Positions 21,916 through 47,572 of a stretch of DNA of 64,000 bases are shown here, in pieces (position 1 is the stretch's first letter; each line of letters opens with the position of its first letter). The notes under the pieces were generated by a model, which saw only the letters and a list, made by a program, of their open reading frames with translations, searched no databases and had not been told where the DNA came from. Source of the stretch: Antennarius striatus (taxonomy: Eukaryota; Chordata; Actinopteri; Lophiiformes; Antennariidae); assembly GCF_040054535.1 (NCBI RefSeq), contig NC_090785.1, forward strand, positions 8,436,501 through 8,500,500. The letters run 5' to 3'. The position numbers and the translations under genes were made by a program.

Positions 21916-24704
21916 TCAGCTGGTTGTCGTGACGCCTGCGGTACCTTCATCTTCATCAGGCTTCACCGTCTGATACAGCAGCACAGCTCCTTTAGCTGAA
22001 GGACACATCTCTGACCACAGAGAACTGCTTACGTCCAGCTGCAGCACCTCCTGCAAGATCGAGGGACAACAAAAAGCAGTCTTCACATCTCACCAACGTG
22101 CTTTACGATCAAAGCTCTCTCAGGTGTGAATAAATATTTATGAAACCCAGCTTGTGTACCTAAAATCATTTTCCATGCTTGTGGAGACACTTGCTGTGCT
22201 GACAATCAATCCTACACGACTGCTCAATACTGACTCTTACCCTTCTGCTGAGGAAGACAATGTCTGTGGACTCCTGGGCCTCTGCTCCTCCTTTCCAGTA
22301 CAACCTCCTCACATCATTGGATGTCATGGAGCAGCTGAGGACACAGCAGGATAATCAGCTCTAAAGGAAAACTTTAGAAGTAAAAAGTGAATCCTAGCAA
22401 ATGTCAAACATCTTTCACACATTAAACATCTTCCACCTGAACCCAACAGACCTGTTTGTAATAGCTATTTAAATGAAAGGAGGAAAGGTTAATTATTCAA
22501 TAAAATCTGTTTTTCCTACTTTCACACAGTGAAATTATACTTTTTCTCTCCTTTTCCATCTATTATGCATAAACTACAGGACAGAGTTTACATGGGCAAC
22601 AGTTTGGAAGAATGCAGCCAGTTACAGAGTATTTTAAGGTTTCAGTTTCAACTGAATATATGGACTTCAATTGGAAATTTTCACTGACAAAATGAATATT
22701 TCTGAAAGTATGTCATTCCTATTGGTTTTGTATATAGTAAATCCATAGGATAAAGTTGATGTGTTTGCAGAAATGTGACCAGTGGCTCCCGTAACAATCT
22801 AACCCACGCTGCCATAGTTATTTTTGTGTAAGTTATTAATTCTCTCTTGTACTTTAGAATAATGACCATCGAAATGATTTTTCCACACAGTTAAAAAAAA
22901 GTGGTGTGCAAATCATATTACAGTGAATCTTCAAATAATCTCCCAATCAGTCAAAATTTGATTTAATCTGTCTATTCCTAGTTTTCCTGAGTAATTAAAA
23001 AGAGTGCTTTCTATTTTAAGCATTAAAATAAAGAGAATGAGTACCTGACATAGAACTCGGCACTTGGTCGGCCAGCGCTGGTGTGATTCAGTGCAACACC
23101 CATCAGGATGGGTTTTCTGAGGGCGCCTAAAGGAATGTTCACCTGCAGAAAAAAATGCATCAGATTTTAGCCCCGGTTCCTTGTTCTCTGTCATCTAACA
23201 ACCTAGATATTAAAGAATAATTTAATCGCAAAAAAAGAACTAAGTACTTGCAAGTTTCATTTGCCCAAACTGATGCTTATCTGTTTATGGAGATTATGGA
23301 GATGTTAAAATGGATATATTTGTCTTTTTTTGTACACTCACACTAAACAGGACTTAATTTTCATTCGCTCACCAAGAAATCCTTGTGAAATGATTGTAAT
23401 AATAACTCACACTTTATTGATCCCCAGAGGGGAAATTCTCTTCTCACTCTCAGTACATGCATATACTGTATATATGTGTTAGTCTTATTACATCACACAG
23501 TATTGTGAACAAGGCCCCTGAAACACAGCACACTAGGGGCCTGTAATCATGCAATTAGTCCAGGTGAGGAAGAGTGACGGGTCGCGCATGGAGGTCGCGC
23601 CCCAAATGAGCAGCTTTTAGTCGGGACGGCGCCTTGCTCAAGGCCGCCTCGGCAGTGGCTGGGAGGTGAGCTGACACCTCCCACTGTCAGCTCACACTCC
23701 AAGGGACATCACGGCGAGAGCGGCAATCGATCCACCGATGGCCAGACGATCCGTCTTCAAGACATCTGCTCTACCGCTGAGCCACTGCCACCCCTAGGTG
23801 AGAAGCGCAGTGATACCTCCAGAGGAACTCACCTCATCTTTTATCTCAGTGCACACAGACGAGAACAGCTCTGACACGACTGGCCTCTGCTGCATCATGT
23901 CCACAGTGATCTGCTCCTCACACACCATCCGGCCGAGAAGCTCACACACCGCCTTAACGGGACAGTAGCATTACATCTAAGACATCCAGTTGAGATTTTC
24001 ACACCTCATTCACGTCATAAATGTATATTTTACTTCACCTTTGGCTCTGGATGACCTCCAGGGATGTCAAGAAGTCCTCCTGCCTCTGCCACCCTCTGGC
24101 TCCTCCTGATGAACACTACCTGACTGTCAGCTGTGCACAGGATGGCGCCCACACCCAGAGGTTGAGCCAGCAGCGCCAGAGGATCACCAAACTGGGCTTC
24201 TCCCAGCTGGCGGAGCTGTGACGCTCGACTCGACCAGTTTGTTCCCAGAAAGTCTTTGTAGCAGGTCAGGCCTAATCTCAGCGTGAGGAGTGGCTCCGTC
24301 TCGTCATCCTCTGTGAGTTCTGCATTTCCGACCGGTGGAGAATGAGTGCGGCGTGGATGTTCAGGGGAAAGAAAGGATGATGGAATACTTGTAGAACCGG
24401 CCAAGCAGAAAGAGTGCAGTCTAAATTTGCACCCATTGAAAAGCCACGGTTGTTTGGACACCCGCTCTGTCCACACCTCACCAATTTGACGCTCCAGGAA
24501 TGAAACCGTCTGTCTGTTGAAGCTGGGAAGAAGGAATGGAGGCAAAACTTCTTTCAGGTCCCTATAAACATCATTATAACTGTGAAGTGTCCTGAGGCTC
24601 CTTCTCTTCCTCTCCTACCTCTCAGAGAGCTCCACCTGGACCTGAGACTCCAGCAGCCCCCCCCAGGCTGCACAGTGCAGCAGCACAGACACCTCCCCGT
24701 CCAT
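21916..24704 (-). CDS. nudt22: Nudix hydrolase 22, UDP-sugar diphosphatase
   Basis: Hydrolyses UDP-glucose/UDP-galactose to sugar 1-phosphate and UMP in human. Six coding exons on the minus strand: 24704-24619, 24522-24039, 23952-23833, 23142-23045, 22334-22241 and 22050-21916; 338 residues (human 303). Start [11 protein letters not shown] matches the human start MDPEVTLLLQC. Family motifs: [71 protein letters not shown] (in the region of the degenerate Nudix box), [11 protein letters not shown] and [12 protein letters not shown]. Intron 1 is only 96 bases; reading through it hits a TAG, so splicing is required. The spacing from ELS to QPWLF (25 residues) is the same as in human. A short 5'UTR piece (24718-24705) follows an acceptor, so a non-coding first exon exists upstream. 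A SINE lies in intron 3. Confidence 0.92.
23409..23795 (-). mobile_element. tRNA-derived SINE in nudt22 intron 3
   Basis: On the minus strand the element begins with a tRNA-like head (GGCAGTGGCTCAGCGGTAGA, A-box-like) and continues through a body with CCTTGAGCAAGGCGCCGTCC. It ends in CCTCTGGGGATCAATAAAGT followed by a short GTGAG stretch. It lies in the intron between nudt22 exons 23833-23952 and 23045-23142, only 37 bases from the exon 3 donor. A second, more diverged copy in the same orientation lies in stx5 (52886-53225). Confidence 0.8.
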
Positions 24705-27539
<2,835 letters not shown>

Positions 27540-27572
27540 GTCATCTGTACAGGAGCCCAGATACATACCATC

Positions 27573-28128
27573 ATGCAGTTGAAAGCTCAGTTCCAGCTCT
27601 GTCAGAGTCACTTCTGGTTTTGCAGAAGCAGACTGCGCCAGCTCTCTCAAAGTCATGTGCACAGGTAGGCTTTAGGTGGTGTATGCATATATTCTTTCTA
27701 CATGTATATGTGATGCTTGTTTTGTTTTGACATCTATCTCTTTTCACCACAGAAAACCTGTGAACTACTATGAGCTGCTGGGAGTCAAATCTGATGCTAG
27801 TTTGGAGGAAATAAAAAAAGCTTTTTTTAGAAAATCCAAAATGGTAAGACCTGTTTGTGAACAAGCTGTAATAAAAGGTTTCGCCAGGTGAGGGCAGCCT
27901 TTCACTTGAGTTCTTATTTTTTAAGGTTTCCCATAGGGGCCTTCCTGATTGTTTGCTTTCATGCTGAGACTCCCAGTGCAAACACAGATGAGCATGATGT
28001 GTATTTAACTTGATTTCACGTAAATGAGGGTTGACACAACTCACTATTCTGAGAAAAAACAATGGTTGTAAGTAAAGTACATCAATACAGGTCTGTGTGT
28101 GTCTGTGTGTCTGTGTGTCTGTGTGTCT

Positions 28129-28175
<47 letters not shown>

Positions 28176-29336
28176 TGTGTCTGTGTCTGTGTCTGTGTCT
28201 GTGTCTGTGTGTGTGTCTGTGTGTGTGTTGCACATGCGTGCATCAGAGCATAATGGTTCGGTCATTAGATCTTATTACTGTGATATCATGCAGCTACATC
28301 CAGACAGGAACCCATCTGACCCAACGCTGCACTGCCAATTTGTGGAGCTGAACGAGGCTTACCGAGTGTTGAGCAAAGACCTGAGCAGGAAGGAGTATGA
28401 CTTCAAAACCAGATATCCACACAGTGGGAACCAGGCCTTCAGGTCTTCTAGCAGCCACATGAGCTCCACATCGAGGTGAAGATACTTAGTTTGTCAGTTT
28501 CTGCTTTTAGGTTTTCAAATCTGGCTTTCTTCCATACTCATCCAAAAGCTGTTGAGTTGATCCACTGGACGTTAAGAATGTTCTTGAAGATATTTCGTCT
28601 CTCATCCAAGAGACTTCTTCAGAACTGAAGTGTGATGTCGTATATAATGATCTTTCTTCAATTGCTTTTCGATCAGCATGGGTGACCAGGATAACAAGCG
28701 ATACTGGGAGCAGTTTCATCAGTCCTATGCACAAACCACAGCAGAGGAGTGGCAGAGGAGGAAGAGGAAGAACATCCACGTTATGGGCTACTGCATCCTG
28801 ATAATGATCCTTGGTATTGGAGTACACACATTATTCTTCAGGTAATATATTGGGCACGGGTTATTTATTCATATTTTCACTTTGTCTTATCCTTAAAATA
28901 ACTTCTGAACATTTATTTGCTTTCATATGATGTGTCTGTGACAGTTGTGTTTGGGGAGCTTTATTCCCGTGCTGCACAAACATATTAATACAACTCAGTA
29001 CACACATACTACCTGCTGAACAATGTCTAAACTCAAATATTTCTCTATCTCTTTCAGGAAACTACAAGAAATTCACACCAATTTCATGGATGAGAAGGAT
29101 CGAAGGATCACACAGATTTACAATGAGGCCAGAGAGAGGGCCAGGTGAGTGGAGATGAAACCGTTTTATGTTCATCTGCACTTTTAATGTGTTTGATGGA
29201 ACACTTGTCTCATAACGGAACATTTTGTTCTGTTTTCAGGGTCAACGGTTTTAAGAAGCAGATGGAAATCCTGCGACAGAATCAAGCTGAGTATTTGAAG
29301 AAATATAACACATCCAACGATAGAGATGACAAATAG
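27573..29336 (+). CDS. dnajc4: DnaJ (Hsp40) family member C4
   Basis: J-domain co-chaperone with one membrane segment. Six coding exons: 27573-27664, 27753-27843, 28294-28475, 28677-28841, 29058-29144 and 29240-29336; 237 residues (human 241). The N-terminus is Arg/Cys/Ser-rich and could be a targeting sequence. The J domain starts at about residue 35 (YYELLGVKSDASLEEIKKAF); its HPD motif (63-65, LHPDRNPSDP) starts exactly at exon 3. FVELNEAYRVLS completes the domain. YWEQFH, one hydrophobic segment (about 157-176, VMGYCILIMILGIGVHTLFF) and NFMDEKDRRITQIYNEAR follow, all matching DNAJC4. An exon with an acceptor at 27540 gives a 5'UTR of 33 bases before the ATG. A repeat with a hammerhead-like fold is in intron 3 (28476-28676), and a TG/TC microsatellite is in intron 2. 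Human DNAJC4 also neighbours NUDT22 and VEGFB. Confidence 0.93.
28092..28228. repeat. (TG)n/(TGTGTC)n compound microsatellite
   Basis: Mixed GTGTGTCT and TG units in dnajc4 intron 2, ending about 65 bases before the exon 3 acceptor. Confidence 0.9.
28540..28650 (-). mobile_element. Short repeat with hammerhead-ribozyme-like fold
   Basis: In dnajc4 intron 3. On the minus strand it reads CTGAAGA (28622-28616), then a perfect six-pair stem GTCTCT/AGAGAC closed by TGGATG, then GAAA (about 28596-28593). This is the CUGANGA-stem II-GAAA order of a hammerhead core. The block is a very common teleost interspersed sequence that I associate with the terminal repeats of Penelope-like elements, which are known to carry hammerhead ribozymes. 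Both the family assignment and catalytic ability are inferences. Confidence 0.55.
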
Positions 29337-31729
29337 GATCGAGTCAATCTGTGTGAAGTGGTGATGGTTTTAACCCCCAGTGGTTGGAAGGCAGCAGACA
29401 GAATGTGGAACAAGTTTAGGCTTTATGATATATTGTTCCTGTTCTTACTTGAAGACAGACGTGAACATGGACTTGCTGGGGGTTCTGGTTATACACATGT
29501 TTCCATATGACCAAGCTGGACTGCATGATAGAATGGGCGGAACTGTTGAAGCACTTTAGTCATCAGACTGTGTGAAAAGTATCCTGCTGAAGCACACAAG
29601 CATTTCAGAGCCACGATGAACTCTGCCTCTGGTCAACTCACTGGGGTATTTGATTTAATTCGTAGTTGTTTGCATCATGCAGAGCTCGCAGAACAGCTAA
29701 TGGAACTGATTGAAGACAAAATATTGTTGTTACGATAAGTTTCACTGAAAGAAAAGATCAAAATCCTCTTCTGGGGAGGGTCTGCAGAGTTAAGTCAGGT
29801 TTGATGAGGCTGCTCAGACGAATGATTGTGGAGGGTAAAGTAAATGGGCAAAGAAATATGCAAAGATCTAAATTTTAGTCATTTTTTAGCAGCTGAGTTT
29901 ATTACAGGAAAAATACAACTCCAGTGTTTCCTGCAATGCAAAAAAATCATGTCAGTCAGTTCTGTGACAAAAGAGTCACACAGGGATTTATTTATTGCAA
30001 ACTGATGAGATATTGTCTTTGGAAATGTAACAGTGTGGTATAGAGCCACAGCCAACATCCACCAGTTTGCCTCAGTTTTTAGGATATCAGAGATTGTTAT
30101 TTGACTGCCATACTGTACCTCTCTGCTTGAAGGGATGTCAAAGGTAATAATTAAAATGTTTTCTCATTAATGATTGTTTTTGGTTTGGTTCGTCTCTCAT
30201 TCACACATTCTGTGTTTTTTAATACAAAACATGACAAAGTTCACTCCATATATCATTTTATCTTCCTTCATGAAAATTAATTTCCACCTCTTGTCTGAGT
30301 TAGAAACATGTACTGTAGATGGTTGATCGTAATGAGCAAATGCACAAGCAAGTCAACCTCACTTTAATTAGATAATTATTTACTTGAGAATTCAGAAGTT
30401 AATTTTCATCATCTCAGTGGTCAAATTTGAGATTGTTGTAAATCTCTGATCTCTTTTAGACGTGTCAGATGGACCCGAAAACTTTACATATGACACATTT
30501 ATTTGTATATTTGTAAAAAAAACTTTTTACACATACATGACTTTGAACTATCATGCATATTGTTTGTTAAATAACAATATTGCCCTATTGCTTCTCTTCC
30601 TTTTTGTCACCACCCCTGTCCTGAGACAAGAGATAACATCCCTGCATAGCTTAGACACCCTCACCCTCATGTGGCATGTGAGTGTCCTGTCATAACCCAA
30701 ACACACCATAATGACTGAGATTGTGCTGTCAGCGTTCAAACACACACACACGGACACACACACACACACACGGATGGAAGATGGGCCTCATGAGAGAGGT
30801 AGTGATCGTACTTCATGGGATAAACTGTCATGAGAATGATTATAATTCAGTTTTTAATCTTTACTGGTCAGCCGGGAACGTTTTTGTCAGATCTAACAGA
30901 ATTTCAAACCAGAAAAAGCACAGGTGTAAATGGTCTAAATAATGATGCCCACATGCCATTTAACAGTTCAGGGCCCTTATATTATGTATGCTGGTTCATT
31001 GTCCTGACTTTTGGGACACTAACAGAGCAGGGCCTCATTGATATTATCTGTAGTTACTAGCAACATGTTTGTTTTTTCTACCATGACATGTAAAGCTGAC
31101 TACTGTGGTAAAGGTCTAAAGAGACAAGGTTCAGTTAACATTTGCTGAATTGTGCGGCTGTTTAAAAAAAGACACTTTTGTGCAGCTGACCTGTGCAAAA
31201 ACATAAAGACTATATTTAGGTTAAGGCTGTGGTTGAGTCATGACTTTTTCCTCACGTGATTTTTTTACAAGTTCACCTCCGCATATGACAAATAAAAGTA
31301 TGATAAAATAACACAACTTAGATTTGACAAACAATAAGATTGAGATGTTATTTTAAATTTTACAAGTGTAGTCGTAAATAGTGCACACAAGGAAGACATT
31401 AAAAACTTATCACTGAGGGCGAGATCATTCAAAGCTTTAGAGGGTGCTAGAGTATCTGGTTTTTAAGCTAAGGGCAAAAAAAAACATACAAGATTTTCCC
31501 ATTGTCTCATAAATTTGATCCCCGTGTCTCCACGTTGCTGCTGTGATCTTCTGTATTTGATTTTATCTGCTGTTGCTGACAAAACCCTGATGTGAGTCTG
31601 TCCCATTTGAGAAAAGCTAGAATTCTGATCTGACTGTAAACACTGCGGTCACATCAGCAGGAATCAGATAAGAATCTGATAAAGGACCTCATATGAAAGT
31701 GACCCAGATCAGACTCAGCCCTGAAAGGA

Positions 31730-31806
<77 letters not shown>

Positions 31807-33192
31807 CTGGTGTGATTTAACTGGAGAGAAAATATCAGACTTGGATCACCTTTTTCTGCAGTGAGAATGTTTCATGAGCTGTTTATCTACTTTTATGATC
31901 AGATTGATTACCAGTTTAAACTATTTTATAGTCCTGGTAAACTAACTACAGGAAATGATTTAACTTGGAGACAATTTTCCAGGAAATAATTAAAAAGTTC
32001 ACTCAAATGACCACGCTTTGTAAATCACCTGACATGAAGCACCACATACGTTGTCAAATTCTCCAAATCCATACGGCTTTTTAAAAAAAAAAAAAAATTA
32101 ACAATATAGGAGGACGTGACCTCAGTGTTCTCCAGCCCCATCCCCAGGTTAAAGGGGGCCCCCCCCCCTGGAGACCCCTGACCTCCCCCACAGTTTGCGA
32201 CCAATAGAGACGCTGCACCTGTATCCAGTGCGCCTGTCCTGTTTGGGAAAAGTTGGCAGCGCAGCGCTGACGCTGCGTGCGTCTCAAGGGCAAAGGAAAT
32301 GGGCAAAACGCGCAGAGGAGTCAGAGAACACCGCTGCCTCTCCAAACGTCTCCTCCTGCCCACGATCAGCTGCGGGCTCCGGCTCCATGTTGCGGTGCTG
32401 CCAGTGTCAGCGGAGGATGTGATTCTGTCATTTATTTAAGAGGATTAAAAAATTTTTTTAAAAAAAATAAAAAACCGGGAAGATGCGCACGGAGGGGAAA
32501 CGTCACATTTTCACGGGGAGCGACAGTGTGGACGGGCTGTGACAGAGCCGGGGAAGAGGAATATGCGGCACTGTCCCTCCGCACGTCGGAACAAGCGTTA
32601 GATTTTTATTTTTTTATTTTTTACGGGACAGATCGTTCTAGAAGTGGATGATGTGATTTCCCCCCCCCTAACCACACAAAGGATTTAATGTTCGCACCAC
32701 GTTTCAGCGGGAATCTGGATTATCCTCCAGACACGCCACCCGGACCCCTTGACCGGTTCCATGGGATCAGGACCAATAGACTTGTGGTGCCATCAAATAA
32801 ATGTAGGAAGGCGTTGCTCAAAGTTTAAACAAGTGTTTCCATCAATAGTGGGTTATTACACCACGGTTACGTATTAAAACATTACTTAAGAAAGCCACGT
32901 TTGTTGTGTGGAGATCAGCCCACTGGAGGGAGCGTTATTTTAGACTCAGTATTAGTTTTTAGTCTGGAAACTGACGCGTCGATCATTTAGATCTTTTCAC
33001 AAGGTAAAGTTGTTTCTTGAACCCTGAGGATGCCACCCTGGGTGTCCTTTGAAGGAAGGGAGACTGGGGAGTGAAAGTGGCTTTTCTCCTTCGTTAATCG
33101 GATCTGGGAAAGAGGGACACGGCCGGACAAGCCACTTTCTTTTTTGGATTGGCCCAAAAAATATTTTTGCGTGGCCCCTGGACTACTGCACA
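29337..33192. other. dnajc4 3' region and vegfb 5' region
   Basis: Mostly AT-rich unique-looking sequence after dnajc4, with a possible poly(A) signal AATAAA at 31291-31296, too far downstream to assign with confidence. (AC)n tracts lie at 30741-30772 and 31733-31803. From about 32200 to 32760 the sequence is CpG-rich and likely holds the vegfb promoter and the start of its 5'UTR. No coding exon recognised. Confidence 0.5.
31733..31803. repeat. (AC)n microsatellite
   Basis: About 35 AC units in the dnajc4-vegfb spacer. Confidence 0.95.
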
Positions 33193-42763
<9,571 letters not shown>

Positions 42764-45700
42764 AGTGTCTACCAACGTTTAACACCATCTTGTATCCCCC
42801 TGGTGATTCATTGCCCACTCTGAGCATTAGAGCCGTGGAACATACAAATGCTTCATACATCCAATACCTCTGACCGAAGGAAATGGAATCTGCAATGCTG
42901 CTATTTCAGCAACAAGTGCAGCATTATAGCCTGTGTGTGTACCCAAACATCATACAACCTCTTAGCTTCTGTGGTGAAGCTTCTGTCTGTCCACATGTAC
43001 AGACATGTACAGTCACAAAACACATCCCATGAGCGGAGGGGTGAAATGGCAGACTTTGAGAAACGGGCTTTGCTTGGTGGTTAAATGATGGGAGTACTGC
43101 AGATGAACTGATGCAGATGAGAAATCAGTGGAAATGATGATATCAAACAAGAACATAGGATGAGAGGTCTCACTCATTAATGGGTCTCAGCCAGGGGTCC
43201 CATGTGGACGGTATTTGCAGGCAAACTGCACATGAAGACAGATTTCAATATGAAATCCACAACCGTTTCTGGGGTGGGTAACAGAACACCTGCAAAATTT
43301 ACCGATGGAGACGTCTACACTTGGACATCCCAGTAGGCTGGAGAGCGTTCACATGAACTGGTGCTCAGTGTGCATGGGCCTGGAGCTGAGCTAAATACTG
43401 AGATGGAGTGTATCTGTGTGGTCTCCCCATTGACAGACCCAGATGGGTTATCCATGCAGCCGTTCTCTCTCATTCAAAGCGCATGAACACGACTGGCTCT
43501 CCAAGCCGCTTTCCAGCATTTGTTTAATTTAAGCCTTTTGTTTGCATCTTTTTTCGGTTCCTGGATTGAAAGCAGTCGCTTTGCCACCCTTTGCCTCCCT
43601 TTGCCAGTCTTTTCCTCTCTTTAAGGCAGTGAGGAGAATGACAATAATGAGGCCTGGCGGCCGTCCACTGCTTCACACATAAACATTCACACTTGTAATA
43701 CCAGGAACACAGCAAATGCTGACACACACGGTATTACTTGCTCTGTGCCGCGGCAGACACACATTCATGCCTATTTACACACACATGCAATGTGAAATGA
43801 ATGCAGGTAGCCATAAGCATTCCATTGTGCCACGCCAAGTGTGCAAAATATGTGACAGTTGTTTATATTTGAAATTTAATACAAAGTCTTTTAATATACT
43901 GTAGTGCTATATTCCACTGTTTTCTATTTTATTGTAATTTCAAGTTGATTGAAAAGATATTCTATATTGCAGAATGTGTGTCTTTGTTTTGTTTCTGTTC
44001 ATCTTTTAATCCGTCTGCATAAATAGTCCTGCTGGGTGGTCAGCTATGTTCACACTCGCCATCTAAACCCACATGTATTGAATTCAAACAAACGGCTCGC
44101 TCAGGCCACAGATGGCTGACTATATATATTATAATGTGTAACTCAAACAGTCAGTGGAGCAGTGTTGTCTGCAGCAACAAGAAAAGCAAATAGCGGTTCC
44201 TGGTGTCGTCAAAGCAAAACGTGGCTGTTTTTGTTGCATGTCAGGATTGGAAGAGTATTATTTATTTGGAACATAACTTGTTTAGATTCTGAATGAATCT
44301 CATGGTTTATCTCCATGTTAGTTCATGACTGTTCGGCTGCTGGGAGGGAACAACAATTTGAACTGTGACCGTTTTAGAAAGGATGGGGTCTGGAGCAGCT
44401 TGTCAGTCAGCTTGACGAGTTAAAGCCGCGGCTCAGACGGCCCATAATGGCTCCTCACAGGGACTTTTGTCCTGTGCTAAATTTGAGAATTCAAGAACAT
44501 TTCATCGGTGACTTGTTGGCTCCATGACACACAGAAGTGATTAATGTCCACGCTTTCCTGGCACTCTAGACTCTGAATTATTTGTGTGTAAGCCTTGAGC
44601 AAAAGAGCTTCATTTCTATCAGTGCTGTCTACAAATGAGGTTATTTTTCACACGTGAGTCCATTGTTCAGTGTTTGTTATTATCGTCAATGAATCACTAC
44701 CTCTATATCATATCATATTAATGACCAAGTATATAAACATTGTTATTTTCGCTGTGCTCTATCAGGCCTCTGTTATAATAAGGATGTTTTTGTAATTTGC
44801 ATTTATCAATAAGAATAGTCTCCAGTGTTGATGTGGAGACGTAGCAGATCTGTTGTGATTGTCACTCGTTTTTAAACGATAGGAGTTTCTAGTGATTGGA
44901 GGGAGAGTTTAAGAACAGACCTAGACACTGTGAGACGATTGTGGAACATGGGACAGTTTCTCAAAGCATTTGTAGCCTCGAAGTACTGGTGGCCTTTTTT
45001 TTTGGCTTTAAATTAATAGTTAAACATTTTGGGAAATGCACTTAACTTCTTGTTGAGAGTTATTTGAGGACATTAATGTAGGTGTCATGTCTGTACTGTA
45101 AATGTTGAGCCAGCTGTCAGCTTAGTTGGGGTGTTGTGTATAACACAGGTAAAGTGATCTTTTGTTGTCCCTGTTACAACTTTTCTGAAACATGTTATTC
45201 ACTAAATCAAATAAGTTGATGAGATAAAACCATGTTTTTCCTGTTTTCAGTTCAGTATCTTGTCAAAAGAGATTAGCTAGTATTACATCCTGTTTGTGTA
45301 ATTAAAACAAGAACATAGTGTGAAAATGATAAGTTGTGATGTTAGGGGTTATGTGTCAACAAGCACTCCAGGAAATCACAAAATACAGTCCCTGAAAACA
45401 GCAAACTGAACATTTTACTTGGTTTATAATAAATTTAACCAGCACGTTATAATTTTTTTTTAAAATTAGTCAAGCAGCTGCTGCTTAAGCTACTTCAAAG
45501 TATTTGCTGGACAGACAACGGTAGTCCGCTCATCTGAAGTGTCTTTTCCCAAATGTTTAAACAGTTAAAAAAAAAATTTATTCTGACGATTTCTGCTCAT
45601 GCATTTATCTTTATATACTTCTTTTTTCTGGTGTTCAATTACAGATATTTTCATTTAGGAAGAAACAAGCAATTTTTTTATTTGGGAAACCTAAAAACTG

Positions 45701-47079
45701 ATTTTCAGTACGGATGCAGTTGTGTTAAAGATTGCAAAGTGCATACTGCACGATAGTTCACTTAGGAAGGAAAGAAATTAAATCGATTTATCTTGGTATG
45801 ACATACAAAAAGCATTCTATCTAGAAGAGTTTTGATGCATATACTGTAGATCTAAAGGTCTCCTGTTACTTGCTGTGACCAATTTCTTTTTGTCTTTTAG
45901 CAATGATTCTGAACCATCAAATCAACAGCAGTGAATTTCATCAGAAACCACTTGTATAGTTGCAGCGACTCTTTAATAACTTGGACATGTTAACATCCAG
46001 TCCAGAGTTTCAGAGCCTAATTCAACATCAGACATTGGTGTACTTTGTCTACATTGTACTGCAGAGGTAGCCCTGCTCTAGCCTTCAGTGTCTTAGCCTA
46101 TAAAGACCACTTACTAATCTATATAACATTTTATAGTCTCTAATATCCAGCCGTGACTTTGTGTATGACATCGTTCATACGTTCAAATTTATTTGTAATG
46201 TCATTTCAGCTGTACTCTGCGACAAATCTCTTCTCTGCATTGTACTATTGTAGCCTATGTATAAAGAAAAAAACATACACTCTTTTTTTGCTGCTACACC
46301 ATTTGTGCCCGATTATGATGTATTTGTAGAATACAATGGATTTTTATGTTGTATTAGTATATAAATGACAAGTAATCAATTCAATGTCCCTATAAAGTGT
46401 ATACTGCATTGTCAAATGTATTGAAAATGATACCAGGAGACAACCGTGATGTTACAGATGTTATTAAAGGATATGTCTTATTTTTCGTATAAACATGTCA
46501 TTTTCTTCCTGCCACTGTTTATCCATGCTGCTGCCCCCATCCAGCGGCGCTTTGCTTCCACCTCACTTCTTTGTTTTAACCTTTCCTTTGACGATACTGA
46601 AAGGTAAACAGTCATTTTGATGAAAGAGTCATCATGGGTGTTTGGCTCAGAGAAAGTTTGTGTGCGTGTGTGCGTGCGTGCTGAGGTGCTGTTATGAGAC
46701 ATAATATTATTTCTTCCCCCCCATCTCATTTGTTCTGCTGAGTCAGAACCTGGTTGCATACATAGGTGTGACGCACCGGACTGTGTGATGAAAAATTACT
46801 ATTTATTTACTTTAGTATGGTTATGAGGTACTTGTAACTTACTTCACACTTCTACTCAGCTACATTCCAATGTATATTATGTTTACCTCAGACCTATTAA
46901 ATAGCTACTTGCGTTTTTTCAAATTAATATTTCACATCCAGAACATATGGCCAGATTAACTGCACTTTATCATCATTGTTTTTAATGATGATGTCAGATA
47001 AAGATCTTATATTGCATTACTTATTTGCAAAAAACTGTATAGTTTTTTTCTTGTACCTTTTGTCTCCTACATTCACGGC

Positions 47080-47315
47080 GTTACTGCTGGAAAGTTCTGT
47101 GTTCTAATCGACCTGAAGAGTTTTCATGTTCTCCCCCTGTCTGTTCTTGCTGGTTACTCTGGCTTCCTCCCACAGTCCAAAAACATGCTATATTGGTGAA
47201 CTGGTGACTTCACATTGCCTTTGTGTGTGATGGTTGTTAGTCTTTCTATGTGTTGGCCCTGTGATGAACTGTTGACTTGTCCATGGTTACAGAAAATGGA
47301 TGGAAGGACCAGATT
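47080..47315 (+). mobile_element. Degenerate teleost interspersed repeat
   Basis: Contains the series CATGTTCTCCCCCTGTCTG, GGCTTCCTCCCACAGTCCAA, GTGTTGGCCCTGTGATGAAC and ends with AAAATGGATGGAAGG. This is a widespread teleost repeat of unclear class. The part between ACTTGTCCA and the ATGG end is missing here but present in the minus-strand copy at 33876-34016, so the two overlap only partly. Confidence 0.6.
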
Positions 47316-47540
47316 GGCATTTCTCCATGGAGACCCTAAACTGAAGTTACTCCATATTGTCAGCTATGGGCTGCTGTTTAACAAAAGTTCTGCCTTAAAA
47401 AGTGTGTGAGAGAATGTGAGAACCCAGGAGAGGAGATTTGGTTTGTGTATTATTAACAAATACAGTACCTGTTTGCACTAGTGCTGCTGAGTACTGAAAT
47501 ATACTCTATATGATGATGATGTCCTTTTTAGCCTTTACAG

Positions 47541-47572
47541 AGAGGAGAGGAGAGGAGAGGAGAGGAGAGGAG
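47541..47572. repeat. (GGAGA)n microsatellite
   Basis: About six AGAGG pentanucleotide units. Confidence 0.85.

Noticed and set aside
24541-24612. Alternative nudt22 exon 2 starting upstream of 24522 (AG at about 24595 or 24562)
   Set aside because: It would leave an intron of about 20-55 bases and break the spacing shared with human NUDT22; the acceptor at 24523 has a good pyrimidine tract.
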